From: an uncultured Bacteroidales bacterium
GTDB lineage: Bacteria > Bacteroidota > Bacteroidia > Bacteroidales > Bacteroidaceae
DNA: 64,000 nt
NCBI GenBank assembly: GCA_902798425.1
Contig: CADBWR010000008.1
Coordinates: 1 to 64,000 of the forward strand
Direction: 5' to 3'
The notes beneath the pieces are model-generated. The model was not told where the DNA came from and made no database searches. It saw only the letters and a program-made list of their open reading frames with translations. Position 1 is the stretch's first letter. Each line of letters begins with the position of its first letter. The position numbers were made by a program, and so were the translations under genes. Below are positions 53,285 through 62,046 of this stretch, in pieces.

Positions 53285-55467
53285 TATAGAGCGTGTTCGT
53301 TTTCTGTTGCAGTCAATCCTAATTGAGACATACGATAGACGAAGTTGTTGAACTTCGTGTAAGGTGGCAATTGCCCGACGAATTCCTCGACGGCATAACG
53401 GGTAGCTTCCGTCAGATACATAAAGAGCGTATTTTTGTGCTCCTCGTCCAACATGGCCTGCACTTCGTTAAGGGCTTTCTGGTCAACATCCTTCCAAGTA
53501 CGATTGGCGCGAGTGACCATCAAATTAACAGTACCCATATTCAATAGGCTTGGTGAGATGGAGTAGTCGTCCAAATTCGGATATTCAATGATGGCTATCT
53601 CGTCGGGGAGAATATCAGGGCAGAGATCCTTGACGTCCTTGGCCAAAATAAATTTACTGTCTTCTGCCAGGAAGTCTTCATCGTAAGTAAGGCGACGAAC
53701 CTGCAAACCGATGGATATCCAGTAATTCTCTAATTCCTGAGCCAGATAACTCTTACCATTACCTGAGTCAGTCGAAAGGAGATTAAGTACGTTCTGCTGA
53801 CCTTCCTTGAAATGGGGGAGCAGGGCTTTACTCAACTGTTTCATAGCCATATCGGCAATGGTCTTGTTGAAACGACGATAGCGCAGATTACTTTCCTTGG
53901 GGAAGCAGCCCATAACAGGTATTTGTGTGATGCGCTCAGAACGCATGCGGTCACGCAAGGTACGATCGAGCATCTCAATAATCAAGAAATAAAATGCCGT
54001 TAACGCAAAAGTCAACATGAAAGCGCCTAAGAGCACCATCAGACGATTGGTAGGCTGAGCGTTCAACGGGAACATCGGTGGGTTGAGCACACGCAGGGTC
54101 GCTGTAGACATCTGCAGGTTGCGCTGACGCATACGAGCAGAGTTTAATGCTTTCAGCATCTCCATATAGTTACCTTCAATAAAACCAATGTGACGTGCTT
54201 TGCGATCAATCGTGGCGCCAATAGGTGCATAGAATAGATACTGCCTTTCAATCTCGTTCTGCATGATATCGGTAGCCGTCATTTCTGCTTTGGTTTTCTC
54301 CAAAAGTAAAAGTTGCTCTAACCAACGCCCTAACATGTCTTGGGATTTGACACCCGTTTCTGTGCTGAACGATGCCGCCTCGATGTCTCTTGTTAGCTGG
54401 TTGACACGTCCTGTTGCACGCTGTAGGTCACGCTGGGCTTTTGCCAACTCTTCCTGCGATTCGTTATCATTACCACCTCCCTCACTACTCATCAGTTTCA
54501 AATTAGAAATACGGGACTGAATGCGCGAGATGTCACGAACCTGACTAGTGAATTCCTTGTTAGAACGAATCACCTGAGCACGATTGCCCAACTGCTTCTC
54601 CAAATAGTCAAGCAGGGCCTTGGAAGTGGTATAGTTCATCAACTGGTCATTGCGGAAATTCTGTTGTTGAGCTTCCAAAGAAGCCACCTGTTTGGTCTGC
54701 TCCGCATAGTTGATGATACGCTTGGAAACATTGTAACGGATGAGGTCGTCCTCAGCACTGGTCAGAATACGATACAAACGGGCAACCTCCTTCTCGAAGA
54801 ACTTGATGACGTTGTTGGTCTCGCCGTAGCGTAACTGCTGATATTGTTTTGAAAAAACGTCATTCAGAATATCCAGCGTGTTATAGGCAATGCCAGCATC
54901 ATTGGCTGAATAACCAATATCAATAATATCACTCCTTTCAAGTTGTAAAACTTTTAAGCGGCTGGTAATACTGCTAATACCGAAATATGGATGGGCATTT
55001 GTCAGTCCAAAAATGAAATTATCTTGTGATGGTTTCTCGTAGGCTTTGAGATTTGCGTATGTAGCAGACTCGTTATTGTGGTTGATGAGTGCCTTGACAT
55101 CAGCAGGGACCATGGCGTCTAATTGACGAAAATGCTCTGCTGAGATGTAATTATTGTCTTTGTTGGGATTACCATACATCATGCAGCGGGCAAACAGACG
55201 TAATGCCACTTCATGGATGGTGTTTTCTGTTTGGATAATCAACATCAAGTTGGTGATGTTGGTCTGTGAGTTACCGCCAGCCGATCCTGATCCGCCCTCA
55301 ATATTATAGCCAGTAATCATACCTGTATAGATGGTGGTATTGGTATCATAGATACGCTCCATGTCGCGTGTCATAAACCACGCGACAATAAGGGCAATCA
55401 TCGGTAGGATGACTAAATACCATCGAATCTTATATAGAAAACGAACGAAATATCTAAACAAATCCAT
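53284..55467 (-). CDS. Wzz/BY-kinase-like polysaccharide co-polymerase with degenerate kinase half
   Basis: The protein has 727 residues. Membrane helices at about 15-32 and 476-497 flank a long periplasmic coiled-coil region (about 220-455), as in Wzc-type proteins. The C-terminal cytoplasmic half has a Walker A-like LLSTDSGNGKSYLAQELENY (Lys572). But the Walker A' position reads EIAIIEYPNLDDYS without the usual Asp, and the C-terminus lacks the tyrosine cluster of BY-kinases. It probably controls chain length and scaffolds export; kinase activity is doubtful. Confidence 0.85.
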   Translation of the reverse strand: MDLFRYFVRFLYKIRWYLVILPMIALIVAWFMTRDMERIYDTNTTIYTGMITGYNIEGGSGSAGGNSQTNITNLMLIIQTENTIHEVALRLFARCMMYGNPNKDNNYISAEHFRQLDAMVPADVKALINHNNESATYANLKAYEKPSQDNFIFGLTNAHPYFGISSITSRLKVLQLERSDIIDIGYSANDAGIAYNTLDILNDVFSKQYQQLRYGETNNVIKFFEKEVARLYRILTSAEDDLIRYNVSKRIINYAEQTKQVASLEAQQQNFRNDQLMNYTTSKALLDYLEKQLGNRAQVIRSNKEFTSQVRDISRIQSRISNLKLMSSEGGGNDNESQEELAKAQRDLQRATGRVNQLTRDIEAASFSTETGVKSQDMLGRWLEQLLLLEKTKAEMTATDIMQNEIERQYLFYAPIGATIDRKARHIGFIEGNYMEMLKALNSARMRQRNLQMSTATLRVLNPPMFPLNAQPTNRLMVLLGAFMLTFALTAFYFLIIEMLDRTLRDRMRSERITQIPVMGCFPKESNLRYRRFNKTIADMAMKQLSKALLPHFKEGQQNVLNLLSTDSGNGKSYLAQELENYWISIGLQVRRLTYDEDFLAEDSKFILAKDVKDLCPDILPDEIAIIEYPNLDDYSISPSLLNMGTVNLMVTRANRTWKDVDQKALNEVQAMLDEEHKNTLFMYLTEATRYAVEEFVGQLPPYTKFNNFVYRMSQLGLTATENEHAL

Positions 55468-55479
55468 ATTGAGTGCGTG

Positions 55480-56433
55480 TTATTTGTTCTTTTTGGCTTG
55501 ACGAGCAGCTTTTCGGAGTGCTTTCTTCTCAGCTTGTTCCAGCATCTTGTATCTCTTGTCTTCTTCTGCTGCCGCTTTCTTGATGTTCTTAGCTACTTCT
55601 CGGTTTTGCTTGCGAATGGCTCTTTCTGATAGTTGCTCATCGTCAAGGGTAATATCAGTTGTGGTATTGGTCAGAATCGGGGTGTGCGTTAGAATCTCTA
55701 AGGTGATGATGTCGGTCGTGATAGTGGTTTGCAGAGTTTGATATTTAGTTACTACATCAACCTCGTGCAATTTGGTACCTGCAAAAGCCTCAATAGTCAT
55801 ATTCCCTTGATGGAAATCTTCCTGATTCAAAGCACCGGCACCCTGATAGATGGCTGCACCCTCACTTAACGTCTTCAATGAGACAAGGTTGTTGGTAATC
55901 TTAATATACAACGAAGCAATCTCTTTCTTCAGGTTGTCGAATGCGATGTCTTTCTCAATGCGGGCCTTGTCGACTTCCAAACGTTTACGCTTAACCGATG
56001 CTGTAAGGTCGAGGATATCCTCCAAGGGAACGCTCAGGTTAACACCAACATTCCAATAGCTCTGTTCATTTCCTTGGAACTGATAAATGGTAGTGTAGCT
56101 CTGTGTCGTACTGTTGTTTCCCCACATATCGGTCTTACCATAGCTGTAGCTGGCATGTCCTTGGATATAGGAGAAGATGTGACGCTTCTGCTTGGCAACT
56201 TCTGCCTGCGCAATCTCCTGAGCCTTGTTGAGTGACAGAATATTGGGGTTCTGCTTGGCATTTTCATAAAGAACAGCCAGTGGCGGCAAGTGGAAGGTTG
56301 AGAAATTGATTGTGCTGGTCTCACTGGAATCAAAGAAACCGGCACTGATACCACTATTATTATATTGTGCTTGAGCAACTGTAGTCGCAGCTGCCAATAT
56401 CGTTGTAAGGATAAAATGTCTCACACCATTCAT
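55480..56433 (-). CDS. Half-size TolC/OEP-like outer-membrane protein
   Basis: Start at ATG 56433 gives 317 residues. A signal peptide (FILTTILAAATTVAQAQ) is followed by one OEP-like unit. The unit has helix LAVLYENAKQNPNILSLNKA to VAKQKRHIFSY, beta region VGVNLSVPLEDILDLTASV, and a helical hairpin (DKARIEKDIAFDNLKKEIA, TKYQTLQTTITTDIITL). Normal TolC proteins have two such units and about 450 residues. The last about 50 residues are a basic, helical tail (KMLEQAEKKALRKAARQAKK). In this operon it takes the place where a Wza-type exporter would be expected. Confidence 0.78.
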   Translation of the reverse strand: MNGVRHFILTTILAAATTVAQAQYNNSGISAGFFDSSETSTINFSTFHLPPLAVLYENAKQNPNILSLNKAQEIAQAEVAKQKRHIFSYIQGHASYSYGKTDMWGNNSTTQSYTTIYQFQGNEQSYWNVGVNLSVPLEDILDLTASVKRKRLEVDKARIEKDIAFDNLKKEIASLYIKITNNLVSLKTLSEGAAIYQGAGALNQEDFHQGNMTIEAFAGTKLHEVDVVTKYQTLQTTITTDIITLEILTHTPILTNTTTDITLDDEQLSERAIRKQNREVAKNIKKAAAEEDKRYKMLEQAEKKALRKAARQAKKNK

Positions 56434-56447
56434 AGGCAATAAACATA

Positions 56448-57650
56448 TTAAACATTTCCTTTCTGGACAAAAGCCTTGAAAGTCCTCAAGATAATCTTCA
56501 TATCCAGCATGAAATTATAAGTCTGTCCATAGGTGATATCCAACTGCTTGCGTTCTTCTGCAGACATGGTACCTCCGCGACCGCGCTCCTCCACCTGCCA
56601 AAGACCTGTCAGTCCGGCGGGAGCCATGAAACGGTCGATGCTGGAGTCGGATGTCAGTTTCTCAGCCTCGTATAGTGGCAATGGACGGTTGCCAACGATA
56701 GACATGTCGCCTCTGAGAATGTTGAACAACTGGGGAAGCTCGTCAATGCTATACTTACGGATGAATTTTCCAACCTTGGTAACACGTGGGTCGTCTTCTA
56801 TCTTGACAAAGGCATTGTTGATCTCCTCCTCCTTCTGCTTGTTGAAATCGCTCTCGGCTACCACAAAGTCGTCACCCACCAACATGATTTCTTCGTCGCT
56901 AATCATCATCTCCGACTCCATGCCCATATCCATCATAGCCATTTCTGCCTGGTCACCCAATGGCGCTGTGATGGTGGACTTGGGCTCGTTGCTTTCTTGA
57001 TCCCTGTATTGGTTATGCTCTTTGCTGAGTTCCTTCAACTGGTGCTCTGCATCGACATACATACTACGGAATTTTAGAAAATCGAAAATGGTATAGTTTG
57101 TACCTACACGTTTTGACTTAAACAGCACAGGGCCCTTGCTCTCCAACTTGATGGCAATGGCTGTAATGATGAAAATCGGTGAGGTGACGATGATGGCGAT
57201 AATGGAACCAACAATATCAAAAAGTCTTTTCCAGATGGGAATCTTAAACTTCAATATGCCACGCCAAGGGGCTTCATTGGAGAAAAGAACACTCTCGCGC
57301 TCGGAGATAAATTGAATTTTTTTGTTCAACTCTGTTACAGAAGCTTCTTGCTGGATAGTGTCGTTGATGCCACATTTGATATAAACGTTGCGCTCTTCGT
57401 CTGTCATCGTGTTTGTTATGAGGACAATATACACGCTGGGACATTTCTTGCGCAGATAGGTGATAGCGGTAATGTCCTCGTTGAGAATATTACGCTCATA
57501 GAACACCAAAAAGTGCTCGTTGGAAACGTGTGGCGTACATATCTGGGCAGCATCTTTGTAGACATTGGTCATTCTGACTAGCTGTCCGGGTATGTATTTT
57601 AGACGTTCTTGTGTCTTAAGATTATTTCCTAAGTATACAACACCTATCAT
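56448..57650 (-). CDS. Undecaprenyl-phosphate sugar phosphotransferase fused to a pseudo-receiver domain
   Basis: The protein has 400 residues. Residues 1-120 look like a response-regulator fold (IGVVYLGNNL, HFLVFYERNIL, SVYIVLITNTM, CGINDTIQQEAS) but lack the acidic pair, the phospho-Asp and the KPF Lys. The C-terminal part is a bacterial sugar transferase: KRLFDIVGSIIAIIVTSPIF (membrane helix), GPVLFKSKRVG, FLKFRSMYVDAE, then DPRVTKVGKFIRKYSIDELP, QLFNILRGDMSIVGNRPLPL and GLTGLWQVEERGRG. Between FRSM and DPRV there is an unusual acidic, Met-rich insert (about 215-285). It would start repeat-unit synthesis by adding the first sugar-phosphate to undecaprenyl phosphate. Confidence 0.9.
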   Translation of the reverse strand: MIGVVYLGNNLKTQERLKYIPGQLVRMTNVYKDAAQICTPHVSNEHFLVFYERNILNEDITAITYLRKKCPSVYIVLITNTMTDEERNVYIKCGINDTIQQEASVTELNKKIQFISERESVLFSNEAPWRGILKFKIPIWKRLFDIVGSIIAIIVTSPIFIITAIAIKLESKGPVLFKSKRVGTNYTIFDFLKFRSMYVDAEHQLKELSKEHNQYRDQESNEPKSTITAPLGDQAEMAMMDMGMESEMMISDEEIMLVGDDFVVAESDFNKQKEEEINNAFVKIEDDPRVTKVGKFIRKYSIDELPQLFNILRGDMSIVGNRPLPLYEAEKLTSDSSIDRFMAPAGLTGLWQVEERGRGGTMSAEERKQLDITYGQTYNFMLDMKIILRTFKAFVQKGNV

Positions 57651-57715
57651 GTCAATGAACTATTTGACAAATAACAATAAACGTTTAGTTTTATATCTAA
57701 TTAATAATTAGGATG

Positions 57716-58084
57716 TCAATTCGGAAGGATCTTCTTGACACGAATCTTCAGCTCCATGGGGTTGAAGGGCTTGACGATGTAGTCAACGGCACCAATCTCC
57801 AATAGGCGGATGCGCTCGCTGGTAGAGTCTTCACTTGACAGCATGATAACGGGGATGTGACGGAACAACTCGTTCTGCTTAATCCACTCCAAAAAGTCGT
57901 CACCACGCATACCTGGCATACGGATGTCGGATATGATAAGGTCAGGCGTGTTGCCTGCCTGAAGCCATTTTACACCTTGTAAACCATCAGGCAACCACTG
58001 AACGTCGTAGTCGCTCATGAGATAGATAGAGAGTACCTTTGCAATGGTCTCTTTGTCGTCAAGTATCAGTATTTTCTTTTTCAT
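57716..58084 (-). CDS. Stand-alone response regulator receiver protein
   Basis: The protein has 122 residues and is a complete receiver with no output domain. The acidic pair is in ILILDDKETI, phospho-acceptor Asp53 in LIISDIRMPGMRG, Ser/Thr switch in VIMLSSED, and Lys105 in VDYIVKPFNP. It is the first gene of the cluster 2 operon (58084 to 48402), 65 nt ahead of the sugar transferase. It may regulate polysaccharide synthesis through protein contact; its kinase is not in the operon. Confidence 0.9.
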   Translation of the reverse strand: MKKKILILDDKETIAKVLSIYLMSDYDVQWLPDGLQGVKWLQAGNTPDLIISDIRMPGMRGDDFLEWIKQNELFRHIPVIMLSSEDSTSERIRLLEIGAVDYIVKPFNPMELKIRVKKILPN

Positions 58085-58126
58085 AAATCAAACAAACCTT
58101 AGCTAATTGTTGTTTTTTATATTCTG

Positions 58127-58160
58127 CAAAGGTATGGATTTTTTTTTAATTGTAGTCAAA
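58127..58160 (-). promoter_or_regulatory. Promoter of the cluster 2 operon
   Basis: On the minus strand TTTG (58160-58157) and TACCTTTG (58134-58127) are 22 nt apart, 43 nt ahead of the receiver gene. The rest of the gap to xylB is very A/T-rich and holds no clear plus-strand promoter. Confidence 0.6.
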
Positions 58161-58283
58161 TAATGATAAAAAAAACTTGAAAATCTGTAAAAAAATTGGT
58201 TTTTAAAGATTATTTGCAGAATTTTGTAGTGCGAAAACGCAGTAATTAAGATTTGAAATCATATTTATTATCAACAACTAACT

Positions 58284-59774
58284 ATGGCAAACAGGTATTT
58301 ATTAGGTTTTGATGTCGGCAGTTCGTCTGTCAAGGCATCGCTCGTTAATGCAGACAGTGGAAAATGTGTGGCTACGGCATTCTATCCTGAGAAGGAAGCT
58401 CCAATTATGGCCGTTAAGGCTGGTTGGGCTGAGCAGGATCCCCAGATGTGGTGGGATAATGCCAAGCTGGCACTGAAGAAGATAATGTCCGACGCAGGTG
58501 CTACGGCAGATGACGTGAAAGCTATCGGTATCTCTTATCAGATGCACGGTCTGGTTTGTGTAGACAAGAATCTACAGGCTTTGCGTCCAGCCATTATCTG
58601 GTGCGACTCGCGTGCTGTTCCTTATGGCGAGAAGGCTTTCCAGGCTTTAGGTGCTGACCAGTGTCTGAGCCATTTGCTCAACTCTCCAGGCAACTTTACT
58701 GCCGCCAAACTGGCATGGGTTAAGGAAAATGAGCCAGAAACCTACGAGAAGATTTACAAGATTATGCTGCCAGGCGACTATATTGCCATGCGTCTTTCTG
58801 GAGTTGCCAATACTACTGTTAGTGGTCTGTCAGAGGGTATGTTTTGGGACTTTAAGAACAATCAGGTGGCAGACTTCCTGATGAAGTACTATGGCTTCGA
58901 CCTGTCACTCATTGCTGATATCGTTCCTACCTTCAGCGTGCAGAGCGAAGTGTGTGCTGAGGCTGCTGCCGAACTGGGACTGAAGGAAGGTACACCTATT
59001 ACTTATCGTGGTGGCGACCAACCGAATAACGCGCTGTCACTGAATGTGCTCAATCCGGGTGAAATAGCCGCTACGGCAGGTACCAGTGGCGTGGTATATG
59101 GTGTGCTGGGTGATGTCAACTACGACCCAAAGAGCCGTGTCAACACTTTTGCGCATGTCAACCATACAGCTGAGCAGACCCGTCTTGGTGTGTTGCTCTG
59201 CATCAATGGCACTGGTATTTTGAATGCATGGACGCATCGTAACATTACTCCTGAGATTGGCTATGCCGAGATGAATGACTTGGCAGCTCAAGCTCCTATC
59301 GGTAGTGAGGGCGTCACTGTTATTCCTTTTGGTAACGGTGCTGAGCGTGTGCTGCAGAATAAGGAGATTGGGTGCTCTATCAATGGACTGAGCTTTAATA
59401 AGCACAACAAGGCTCACCTCGTACGTGCCGCTCAGGAAGGCATAGTGTTCTCGTTCTGCTATGGCATGGAGATTATGCAGCAGATGGGTATGGACATCAA
59501 GAAGATTCACGCCGGCAAGGCCAACATGTTCCTTAGCCCCTTGTTTCGCAATACACTGGCTGGTGTTAGTGGTGCCACTATCGAACTCTATGATACTGAT
59601 GGTTCAGTGGGTGCTGCCAAGGGTGCTGGAATGGGTGTCGGCATCTATAAAAATGCTAACGAGGCTTTTGCTACTCTCGATAAGTTGCAGGTCATTGAGC
59701 CAGATGCTGCTCATCGTGCAGAGTATCAGGATGCCTATGCTCGGTGGAAGGCTGTGCTGGAGTCGAAAATTTAA
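58284..59774 (+). CDS. xylB: Xylulokinase (FGGY carbohydrate kinase)
   Basis: The protein has 496 residues. The start MANRYLLGFDVGSSSVKASL is the ATP-binding phosphate-1 loop. Substrate-side sequence AIGISYQMHGLVCVD and IIWCDSRAV is typical of xylulokinase. FGGY-family motifs include EIAATAGTSGVVYGV and SVGAAKGAGMGVGIY. It phosphorylates D-xylulose for the pentose phosphate pathway. There is no xylA next to it in this window. It is monocistronic and ends at a shared terminator. Confidence 0.92.
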   Translation: MANRYLLGFDVGSSSVKASLVNADSGKCVATAFYPEKEAPIMAVKAGWAEQDPQMWWDNAKLALKKIMSDAGATADDVKAIGISYQMHGLVCVDKNLQALRPAIIWCDSRAVPYGEKAFQALGADQCLSHLLNSPGNFTAAKLAWVKENEPETYEKIYKIMLPGDYIAMRLSGVANTTVSGLSEGMFWDFKNNQVADFLMKYYGFDLSLIADIVPTFSVQSEVCAEAAAELGLKEGTPITYRGGDQPNNALSLNVLNPGEIAATAGTSGVVYGVLGDVNYDPKSRVNTFAHVNHTAEQTRLGVLLCINGTGILNAWTHRNITPEIGYAEMNDLAAQAPIGSEGVTVIPFGNGAERVLQNKEIGCSINGLSFNKHNKAHLVRAAQEGIVFSFCYGMEIMQQMGMDIKKIHAGKANMFLSPLFRNTLAGVSGATIELYDTDGSVGAAKGAGMGVGIYKNANEAFATLDKLQVIEPDAAHRAEYQDAYARWKAVLESKI

Positions 59775-59795
59775 CTTCGGACAACAAGATAAGAA

Positions 59796-59830
59796 AAAAA
59801 CGGCTGTGCTTGGTTGCATAGCCGTTTTTC
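59796..59830. terminator. Bidirectional terminator between xylB and glnN
   Basis: AAAAACGGCTGTG (59796-59808) pairs with CATAGCCGTTTTT (59817-59829) with one wobble. Five T follow on either strand, which suits the convergent genes. Confidence 0.85.
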
Positions 59831-59853
59831 TTAATGTATATTGCGTTCTGTCC

Positions 59854-62046
59854 TTAGCGAATAAACAGCAGTTCGCGATATTTAGGCAGTGTCCACAGAC
59901 CATCCTCAACAATGAGTTCCAATTTGTCAATTTCCTTGCGGATAGCCTCCATGTGGGGACAAACCGTATCGTGATAGGCGATGGCGCGCTGGTGGATATT
60001 TTCTATGCGGTTGGCTACGCGACGGGCCTCTGTCAGGTCTTCAACCCACTGTTCAATCAACTCTGTACGTTCGGCAATCTCCTCAATGAGTTTCATGTTA
60101 CGTGTGGACAGCCGTTCTGCACGCTCTTGCTTGAAGACTTCCTTCATGCCTTGCACGTTTTTGATGAGCTTCGACTGATAGTGGGTCGCTACAGGGATGA
60201 TGTGGTTCATGGCCAAGTCACCCAGTACACGAGCTTCAATCTGGACGGTCTTTACGTATGTTTCCCATTTTACCTCGTTGCGAGCCTCCAGTTCCTTGCG
60301 GTTCATGACCTTCGTAGATTCAAACATCTTAACGGACGACTCGTCAAGGTAATGCTCAAAAATAACAGGGCAAGACTTCTCTACATCCAGTCCGCGCTTT
60401 TCGGCCTCCTTTACCCATTCTTCAGAGTAACCATTGCCGTCGAAGCGGATGGGCTTGCAGGTCTTTACGTCGTCCTTCAGCACTTCCAACAGTGCCTGAA
60501 TCTTATCTTCACCCTTTGCCATCTTGGCATCTACGCGCTCTTTGAACGATAATAGTGCTTCGGCCATAGCAGCGTTGAGGGCTATCATCGCACTGGCGCA
60601 GTTGACACTGGAGCCTGGGGCACGGAATTCGAAACGATTACCCGTAAAGGCAAAAGGACTCGTACGGTTTCGGTCGGTATTGTCAACGATAAGGTCGGGA
60701 ATCTGTGGAATATCAATCTGCATACCCTTCTTGCCCTTCAGATTGAAGAGTTCGTTAGTCTCCGATGTCTCGATGTGGTCAAGCAATTCCGTGAGTTGTG
60801 TACCCAGGAAACTGGAGATGATGGCGGGAGGCGCCTCGTTGCCGCCCAGACGATGGGCATTGGTAGCACTCATAATGGATGCTTTTAGTAGTCCGTTGTG
60901 CTTGTATACGGCCATCAGTGTCTCTACAATGAAGGTGATGAAGCGCAGGTTTTCCTCTGGGGTCGTTCCTGGAGCATGCAGCAATACACCTGTGTCTGTT
61001 GACAAACTCCAGTTGTTGTGCTTACCGCTACCATTAATGCCATCGAAAGGCTTTTCGTGCAAAAGTACGCGGAAGCCATGCTTGCGTGCCACCTTTTTCA
61101 TCAGTGACATCAGCAGCATGTTATGGTCTACAGCCAGGTTGCACTCCTCGAAGATGGGGGCCAACTCAAACTGGTTGGGGGCAACCTCATTATGGCGTGT
61201 CTTGACAGGGATGGCTAATTCCAGCGACTGAATCTCCAGATCTTTCATGAAAGCAACCACGCGATCAGGAATAGTACCGAAGTAGTGGTCGTCCATCTGC
61301 TGGTTCTTGGCGCTCTCATGCCCCATCAGCGTGCGACCAGTCATCAACAGGTCGGGACGGGCAGAGTAGAGACCTTCGTCAACAAGGAAATACTCTTGTT
61401 CCCAACCCAGATTTACTTGTACTTTGGTTACGTCATCATAGAAATACTGGCAAACATCCTTCGCTGCTTTGCCCACAGCATGCAGCGCACGGAGTAGGGG
61501 AGCCTTGTAGTCGAGGGCTTCGCCAGTGTAGGCGATGAAGATGGTGGGGATACACAGCGTATCGTCGATGATAAACACGGGAGATGTGGGGTCCCAGGCA
61601 GAGTAGCCGCGTGCCTCGAAAGTGTTTCGGATGCCACCATTGGGGAAGGAACTGGCGTCAGGCTCCTGCTGAACCAGCAGCTTGCCAGAGAATTTCTCTA
61701 TCATACCACCCTTACCGTCGTGCTCTACGAAAGCATCATGCTTTTCGGCAGTACCCTCTGTCAGTGGCTGGAACCAGTGGGTATAGTGTGTGACTCCCAT
61801 CTCCATAGCCCATTTCTTCATACCATCAGCTACTGCATCAGCAATAGAACGGTCTAGACTGGCGCCATTGTCTATCACATCAATCATCTTGTCGTAGACG
61901 CTCTTGGGCAGATAGCGGTACATCTTCTCTTTGTTGAAGACATATTTGCCAAAATACTCTGAAGGACGTTCGTTAGGAGCCTTTACTTCGAGTGCGTGCT
62001 TCTTGAATGCCTCCTCTACTACCTGAAATCTTAAATTGTTTGCCAT
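59854..62046 (-). CDS. glnN: Glutamine synthetase type III
   Basis: The protein has 730 residues, the large GSIII form common in Bacteroidetes. Motifs include VFIIDDTLCIPTIFIAYTGE, VNLGWEQEYFLVDEGLY, RHNEVAPNQFELAPIFEECN, HEKPFDGINGSGKHNNWSLS, and TGNRFEFRAPGSSVNCASAM. A helical C-terminal region follows. It condenses glutamate and ammonia to glutamine. Its ATG directly adjoins the stop codon of the carbamoylputrescine amidase gene, so it is coupled to an ammonia-releasing pathway. Confidence 0.95.
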   Translation of the reverse strand: MANNLRFQVVEEAFKKHALEVKAPNERPSEYFGKYVFNKEKMYRYLPKSVYDKMIDVIDNGASLDRSIADAVADGMKKWAMEMGVTHYTHWFQPLTEGTAEKHDAFVEHDGKGGMIEKFSGKLLVQQEPDASSFPNGGIRNTFEARGYSAWDPTSPVFIIDDTLCIPTIFIAYTGEALDYKAPLLRALHAVGKAAKDVCQYFYDDVTKVQVNLGWEQEYFLVDEGLYSARPDLLMTGRTLMGHESAKNQQMDDHYFGTIPDRVVAFMKDLEIQSLELAIPVKTRHNEVAPNQFELAPIFEECNLAVDHNMLLMSLMKKVARKHGFRVLLHEKPFDGINGSGKHNNWSLSTDTGVLLHAPGTTPEENLRFITFIVETLMAVYKHNGLLKASIMSATNAHRLGGNEAPPAIISSFLGTQLTELLDHIETSETNELFNLKGKKGMQIDIPQIPDLIVDNTDRNRTSPFAFTGNRFEFRAPGSSVNCASAMIALNAAMAEALLSFKERVDAKMAKGEDKIQALLEVLKDDVKTCKPIRFDGNGYSEEWVKEAEKRGLDVEKSCPVIFEHYLDESSVKMFESTKVMNRKELEARNEVKWETYVKTVQIEARVLGDLAMNHIIPVATHYQSKLIKNVQGMKEVFKQERAERLSTRNMKLIEEIAERTELIEQWVEDLTEARRVANRIENIHQRAIAYHDTVCPHMEAIRKEIDKLELIVEDGLWTLPKYRELLFIR

